This document shows, one piece after another, positions 5,988-9,394 of a DNA stretch of 9,394 nt. This stretch comes from Selenomonas sp. (GTDB taxonomy: Bacteria; Bacillota; Negativicutes; Selenomonadales; Selenomonadaceae): assembly GCA_003518745.1 (NCBI GenBank), contig DOYB01000212.1:1-9394 (forward strand), written 5' to 3'. Every line of letters starts with the position of its first letter. Position 1 is the first letter of the stretch. The notes beneath the pieces were generated by a model. It was not told the DNA's origin. It saw only the letters and a program-made list of their open reading frames with translations, and did not search any database. Made by a program: the position numbers and the translations under genes.

Positions 5988-6621
5988 ATATATCGCTCCT
6001 ATACTTTGAATTTAGTTCTTTATCTTGCTTACGCACCGCGGCCATGAAAGCCGCCATCTTACCCTCATCCTTCTTGCCCTCTGTCTCAATACCCGAGCTC
6101 ACATCAAGGGCATAGGGCCTGAGCTGAGCTATGGCGGCTCCGGCATTTTCCGGAGTCAGGCCTCCCGCCAGGAAGTATGGCCGTTTCACCATTTCCGCCA
6201 GCCGCCAATCGAAGCTGCTGCCCGCTCCTGCTCCCGCGTCAAGCAGGATGAAATCCGCGCTGCTATTCTCCACAGGCAAGATATCCTCAGCAGCTTTCAC
6301 GGTAAATGCCTGTATTATATGCACTGAAGTCATTTTCCTCAGCTTGCTCAAATATGCTTCATCCTCTCCTCCATGGAGCTGGATGATATCTATTATCCCC
6401 TTTTCCACCAATTCGGCTATTAAGGCAGGCTCCTCATTTACGAATACCCCCACTGCCTTGATGGACGGTGTCAGCATTTCCTTCAAAGCTGCCGCCCGGT
6501 TCTCCGATACATAGCGATTGCTTTGCTTTGCGAATACGAAGCCTATATACTCAGGCTGCAGACGGTTCACAGCCTCTATATCCTCCTGACGGGAAAGCCC
6601 GCAGAATTTTACCTTCGTCAT
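5980..6621 (-). CDS. trpF: Phosphoribosylanthranilate isomerase
   Basis: TrpF performs the Amadori rearrangement of N-(5-phosphoribosyl)anthranilate to CdRP. It is a single-domain TIM barrel of 213 residues, normal for free-standing TrpF, and here it is separate rather than fused to TrpC as in E. coli. The catalytic Cys7 is in KFCGLS and the general acid Asp128 in LLDAGAG. YIGFVFA-SNRYV (25-38), VGVFVNE (57-63), IQLHGGE (80-86), LAGGLTPEN (151-159) and LDVSSGIE (172-179) are also recognisable. The substitution KFCGLS for the usual KICGL(T) is mild. The start overlaps the trpC stop as ATGA, with a weaker SD (AAGGG) close upstream. The 3' end overlaps trpB by 8 nt. Confidence 0.96.
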   Translation of the reverse strand: MTKVKFCGLSRQEDIEAVNRLQPEYIGFVFAKQSNRYVSENRAAALKEMLTPSIKAVGVFVNEEPALIAELVEKGIIDIIQLHGGEDEAYLSKLRKMTSVHIIQAFTVKAAEDILPVENSSADFILLDAGAGAGSSFDWRLAEMVKRPYFLAGGLTPENAGAAIAQLRPYALDVSSGIETEGKKDEGKMAAFMAAVRKQDKELNSKYRSDIYD

Positions 6622-7397
6622 AGTCCCTTCAGCTCCATCAGCTTTGCCTTTCTGTCCGCTGCCTTCATAAGTGTCTCCCCGATAAGTACGGCATCAGCCC
6701 CCGCGTTCCGCACAGCCGCCACATCCTCGGCATTCCTGATGCCGCTTTCCGCCACGAAAAGTACGTTTTCCGGCACCAGCTCCCGCAGCCTTTGACTGTG
6801 CTGTATATCCACCTCAAAATTCTTCAGATTGCGGTTGTTCACCCCTATAATCCTTGCTCCTGCATTTACGGCGATATCTATTTCAGCTTCGTCATGGGTC
6901 TCCACAATGGCGCTGAGTCCCAGGGTGTCACAGCATGAAATATAGCTTTTCAACTGTTCGGGAGAAAGTATGGAGACTATCAAAAGAACCGCGGCTGCCC
7001 CAAGGATTCTGGCCTCATAGATCATATACTCATCCACCGTAAAATCCTTCCGCAGGCAGGGAATGGAAACAGTGGCGGCAATTTCCTCCAAATAGCTGTC
7101 CTTACCAAGAAATGAGGAAGGCTCAGTAAGAACCGAAATAGCATCGGCTCCGGCTGACTCATAATCCATTGCGATTTCCCTGTAGGGAAACTCCGACGCG
7201 ATAATTCCCTTGGAGGGTGAAGCCTTCTTGCATTCACAGATAAAGGAGAGGCCATCCTTCCCCAGCGCCTTCTCAAAGGCAAAATCCCCTTTAGGAAGTC
7301 CAAGGGCCTCCTCCCGTATCTCCACGGAGGATTTTCGCTTTTGAGCCTCTGCCACTCGCCTTTTGGCTCTGTCTGCCAACTGCTCCAAAATATTCAT
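6618..7397 (-). CDS. trpC: Indole-3-glycerol phosphate synthase
   Basis: TrpC closes the ring of CdRP to indole-3-glycerol phosphate with loss of CO2 and water. It has 259 residues and a TIM-barrel fold. The catalytic block ECKKASPSKG (55-64) carries the expected Glu and Lys residues. LRKDF (115-119) holds the catalytic Lys117. VETH (165-168), GVNNRNL (185-191) and ESGI (217-220) complete the active site. I chose ATG 7397 rather than GTG 7403: GGAGG is 7 nt from the ATG but only 1 nt from the GTG. With that start, trpC begins 2 nt after the trpD stop. The 3' end overlaps trpF as ATGA. Confidence 0.97.
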   Translation of the reverse strand: MNILEQLADRAKRRVAEAQKRKSSVEIREEALGLPKGDFAFEKALGKDGLSFICECKKASPSKGIIASEFPYREIAMDYESAGADAISVLTEPSSFLGKDSYLEEIAATVSIPCLRKDFTVDEYMIYEARILGAAAVLLIVSILSPEQLKSYISCCDTLGLSAIVETHDEAEIDIAVNAGARIIGVNNRNLKNFEVDIQHSQRLRELVPENVLFVAESGIRNAEDVAAVRNAGADAVLIGETLMKAADRKAKLMELKGL

Positions 7398-7399
7398 AA

Positions 7400-8425
7400 T
7401 CACGCCTCCGGACGATTGCTCACTTCAATTACTTTTTCAAGTGTCTCGGTTGCCTTTCCTGAATCAATCAGGTCAGCGGCCAGCTTTATCCCCTCTGCCA
7501 GGCTCTCTGCCTTATCATTAAGATAAAGGGCAGCTCCCGCGTTCATTAGCACGGCATTGCGCTTATGTCCCTGCTCGCCCTTCAGTATATTCCGGGTTAT
7601 TTCGGCATTCTCCTCAGGTGTTCCGCCCTTAAGATCCTCCCTACTGCAGCGCTCAAAGCCGAAGTCCTCGGGAGAAATCACATAGGATTTCACCCAACTG
7701 TCACGGATTTCGCATACGGCTGTTTCCGCAGAGAGAGAAATCTCATCCAGCTTGTCCCTGCCGTATACCACCATGCCACGACGAACCCCAAGACTGATAA
7801 GCACCTGCGCCAGCGGCGCTACCAAATATTCATCATATACACCCAGGAGCTGCCTTGTAGGGCTGGCAGGATTCGTAAGGGGGCCCAGAATATTGAACAC
7901 TGTACGCACACCCAGCTCCTTCCTGATGGCTCCCACATATTTCATCGAAGTATGATACTGCTGGGCAAAGAAGAAGCACATTCCGGCCTCCCTCAAAAGC
8001 TCCCTGCAGCGGTCAGGACTCTGACGTATATTGACTCCCAACGCCTCCAGACAATCAGCCGTTCCGCATTTGGAGGAGGCCGCGCGGTTGCCGTGTTTTG
8101 CCACCTTCACGCCTCCGGCAGCAGCCACCAGTGCCGCGGTAGTAGAAATGTTGAAGCTTCCGGCATGATCCCCGCCTGTTCCGACGATTTCAAATATGTC
8201 CATACCCGTGTCAACCTTTATGGCATGATCCCGCATGGCCGCGGCGCAGCCCGCGATTTCGTCGGTGGTCTCAGCCCTGGCGCTCTTGGTGGAAAGGGCC
8301 GCCAGAAATGCCGCGTTCTGGGTTGGGCTGGTCTTCCCCTCCATGATTTCATTCATCACCGCGTAGGCTTCCTCATGGGTCAGGTCTTCCTTGTTGACTA
8401 TTTTGATGATTGCATTCTCTATCAT
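7400..8425 (-). CDS. trpD: Anthranilate phosphoribosyltransferase
   Basis: TrpD transfers phosphoribose from PRPP to anthranilate. The protein is 341 residues, the length of a free-standing TrpD without a fused glutaminase domain. An N-terminal helical domain (1 to about 70) is followed by the PRPP-binding loop GTGGD (82-86) with FNISTTAA, then KHGNRAASSKCGTADCLEALG around 110-130. RTVFNILGPLTNP (174-186) and the metal-associated DKLDEIS (224-230) are present. The start ATG at 8425 has AGAGG about 8 nt upstream. It is separated from trpG by 29 nt, the only real gap in the operon, and ends 2 nt before trpC. Confidence 0.97.
   Translation of the reverse strand: MIENAIIKIVNKEDLTHEEAYAVMNEIMEGKTSPTQNAAFLAALSTKSARAETTDEIAGCAAAMRDHAIKVDTGMDIFEIVGTGGDHAGSFNISTTAALVAAAGGVKVAKHGNRAASSKCGTADCLEALGVNIRQSPDRCRELLREAGMCFFFAQQYHTSMKYVGAIRKELGVRTVFNILGPLTNPASPTRQLLGVYDEYLVAPLAQVLISLGVRRGMVVYGRDKLDEISLSAETAVCEIRDSWVKSYVISPEDFGFERCSREDLKGGTPEENAEITRNILKGEQGHKRNAVLMNAGAALYLNDKAESLAEGIKLAADLIDSGKATETLEKVIEVSNRPEA
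7405..7409 (-). promoter_or_regulatory. trpC ribosome binding site that decides its start
   Basis: GGAGG on the minus strand is 7 nt from ATG 7397 and 1 nt from GTG 7403. The GTG would overlap the trpD stop as GTGA and looks attractive on coupling grounds, but its spacing is too short for normal initiation, so the ATG is the better call. Confidence 0.8.
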
Positions 8426-8454
8426 GGTGTCTACCTCTTTTCAAAAGTCTGTTC

Positions 8455-9021
8455 TCACTCGTGGATAAAATTCTTAAGGATGTATTTCCCCTGGGGAGTC
8501 AGTATGGATTCAGGATGGAACTGCACCCCGAAGATTGGATATTCCCTGTGACAAACCGCCATAATCTCCCCTTGAGCCGTCTTGGCCGTTACCTTCAGGC
8601 AATCGGGTATACTGTCGGGATCCGCGATTAGTGAATGGTAACGGGCCACAAACATCCGCTTACAGCAGCCCCAGAAAAGGGAGCAGTCCGTATCGAATTC
8701 AGCAATGGAGGCCTTGCCGTGCATGAGCTTTGGCGCGTAGGTTATGACTCCTCCAAAGGCCGCGCAGATTGCCTGATGTCCCAGACATACGCCCAGAATT
8801 GGAATATCCTTTCCCAGCTCCTTGATTACGTCAATGCTCACCCCTGCGTCCTCGGGCCTTCCCGGTCCCGGTGAAATGACTATATGACTTGGGGCAAGCG
8901 CCCTTATTTCCTGAACGGTCAGCTCGTCATTGCGTATCACACGGATATCAGGGTTCAACTCTCCTATAAGCTGATAAAGGTTATAGGAGAAGCTGTCATA
9001 GTTATCTATCAACAGAATCAT
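8455..9021 (-). CDS. trpG: Anthranilate synthase glutamine amidotransferase subunit
   Basis: TrpG is the class I glutaminase that supplies ammonia to TrpE for anthranilate synthesis. It is 188 residues, the expected size. The start LLIDNYDSF is typical. SPGPGRPEDAG (50-60) forms the oxyanion strand, the nucleophile is Cys79 in GVCLGHQ, and the His169/Glu171 pair lies in FHPES. RYHSL (127-131) is a further family motif. In some Bacillota this subunit is shared with PabB for folate synthesis; the operon context here favours tryptophan. GAGGAGGG lies 6 nt before the ATG, and the start overlaps the trpE stop as ATGA. A Cys-rich SLFWGCCKRM segment (114-123) sits where families vary. Confidence 0.96.
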   Translation of the reverse strand: MILLIDNYDSFSYNLYQLIGELNPDIRVIRNDELTVQEIRALAPSHIVISPGPGRPEDAGVSIDVIKELGKDIPILGVCLGHQAICAAFGGVITYAPKLMHGKASIAEFDTDCSLFWGCCKRMFVARYHSLIADPDSIPDCLKVTAKTAQGEIMAVCHREYPIFGVQFHPESILTPQGKYILKNFIHE

Positions 9022-9394
9022 AGGATTCCCTCCTCGTTCTCATGGGATGCGGTTTCTAAGGCTTTCATAACGGCCCTTGCCTTGTGGAGGCATTCCTCAT
9101 ATTCCTTTTCCGGCGAAGAATCCGCCACAATGCCGGCTCCACTACGTACGAACACCTTGCCGTTCTTCTTGTATGCAATGCGGATCGCGATGCAGGTATC
9201 CATATTGCCTGTAAAATCTATATATCCAATGGCGCCGCCGTAGATTCCCCGCTTGGAGCCCTCCAGTTCACCGATAAGCTGGCAGGCGCGGATTTTCGGC
9301 GCTCCGGAAAGGGTTCCTGCCGGCAGGACTGCCGCTATGGCATCCAATGCGTCATGGGATGGAGAAATATTTCCCCGTACAGTTGAGCCCATGT
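9018..9394 (-). CDS. trpE: Anthranilate synthase component I, C-terminal fragment cut by window edge
   Basis: TrpE makes anthranilate from chorismate using ammonia delivered by TrpG. Only the last 124 residues are in the window, against about 490-500 for the family, so the N-terminal tryptophan-feedback region cannot be seen. Chorismate-binding motifs present are PAGTLSGAPK (24-33 of the fragment), GGAIGYIDF-GNMDTCIAIR (52-71) and SGAGIVADSSPEKEYEE (84-100). The immediate neighbour trpG supports TrpE rather than the similar PabB or isochorismate synthase. The TGA stop overlaps the trpG start as ATGA. No frame damage is seen. Confidence 0.94.
   Translation of the reverse strand, partial: MGSTVRGNISPSHDALDAIAAVLPAGTLSGAPKIRACQLIGELEGSKRGIYGGAIGYIDFTGNMDTCIAIRIAYKKNGKVFVRSGAGIVADSSPEKEYEECLHKARAVMKALETASHENEEGIL

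Noticed and set aside
5049..6047. Long plus-strand open frame (332 codons) opposite trpB and the end of trpF
   Set aside because: It is antisense to strongly conserved genes and its product has no recognisable domain.
7565..8551. Long plus-strand open frame (328 codons) opposite trpD
   Set aside because: It is a shadow frame with low-complexity, His/Arg/Cys-scattered composition and no motif.

Overview
All genes in this window are on the minus strand, so in biological order it reads from right (9394) to left (1). The sequence suggests a Bacillota (Firmicutes) bacterium of moderate GC. The support is strong GGAGG-type ribosome binding sites before nearly every gene, sigma-A-type promoters, a lipoprotein-type solute-binding protein with a G-rich tether after the lipobox Cys, and a seven-gene trpEGDCFBA operon. 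A Negativicutes/Selenomonas-like host is my best guess, but this is only an inference from style and is not proven.

Region 1 (9394 to about 3961): the tryptophan operon. The C-terminal end of trpE enters from the right edge and is followed by complete trpG, trpD, trpC, trpF, trpB and trpA. Together they take chorismate to tryptophan. The genes are tightly packed: ATGA overlaps at trpE/trpG and trpC/trpF, a 2-nt gap at trpD/trpC, 8-nt overlaps at trpF/trpB and trpB/trpA, and a single 29-nt gap at trpG/trpD. A strong intrinsic terminator follows trpA. The operon promoter and leader lie outside the window.

Region 2 (about 3894 to 2709): a LacI-family repressor gene with its own promoter and a leader of roughly 130 nt that can form competing hairpins.

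Region 3 (2708 to 1): a sugar ABC importer whose proteins closely resemble the E. coli galactofuranose system YtfQRT-YjfF. It starts with the lipoprotein substrate-binding protein (ytfQ-like). A perfect bidirectional terminator and a large imperfect inverted repeat follow, then the tandem ATPase (ytfR-like), which is cut by the left edge. The permease genes would be expected beyond it. The ytfQ-like promoter is nearly ideal and is bracketed by two copies of a CTCGAG-centred palindrome 83 bp apart, which looks like a repression-loop arrangement for the adjacent LacI-family regulator.

I see no undescribed defence, mobile or CRISPR system. The most interesting material is regulatory: the paired operators and promoter, the attenuating terminator between binding protein and ATPase, and the unexplained inverted repeat just upstream of the ATPase gene.
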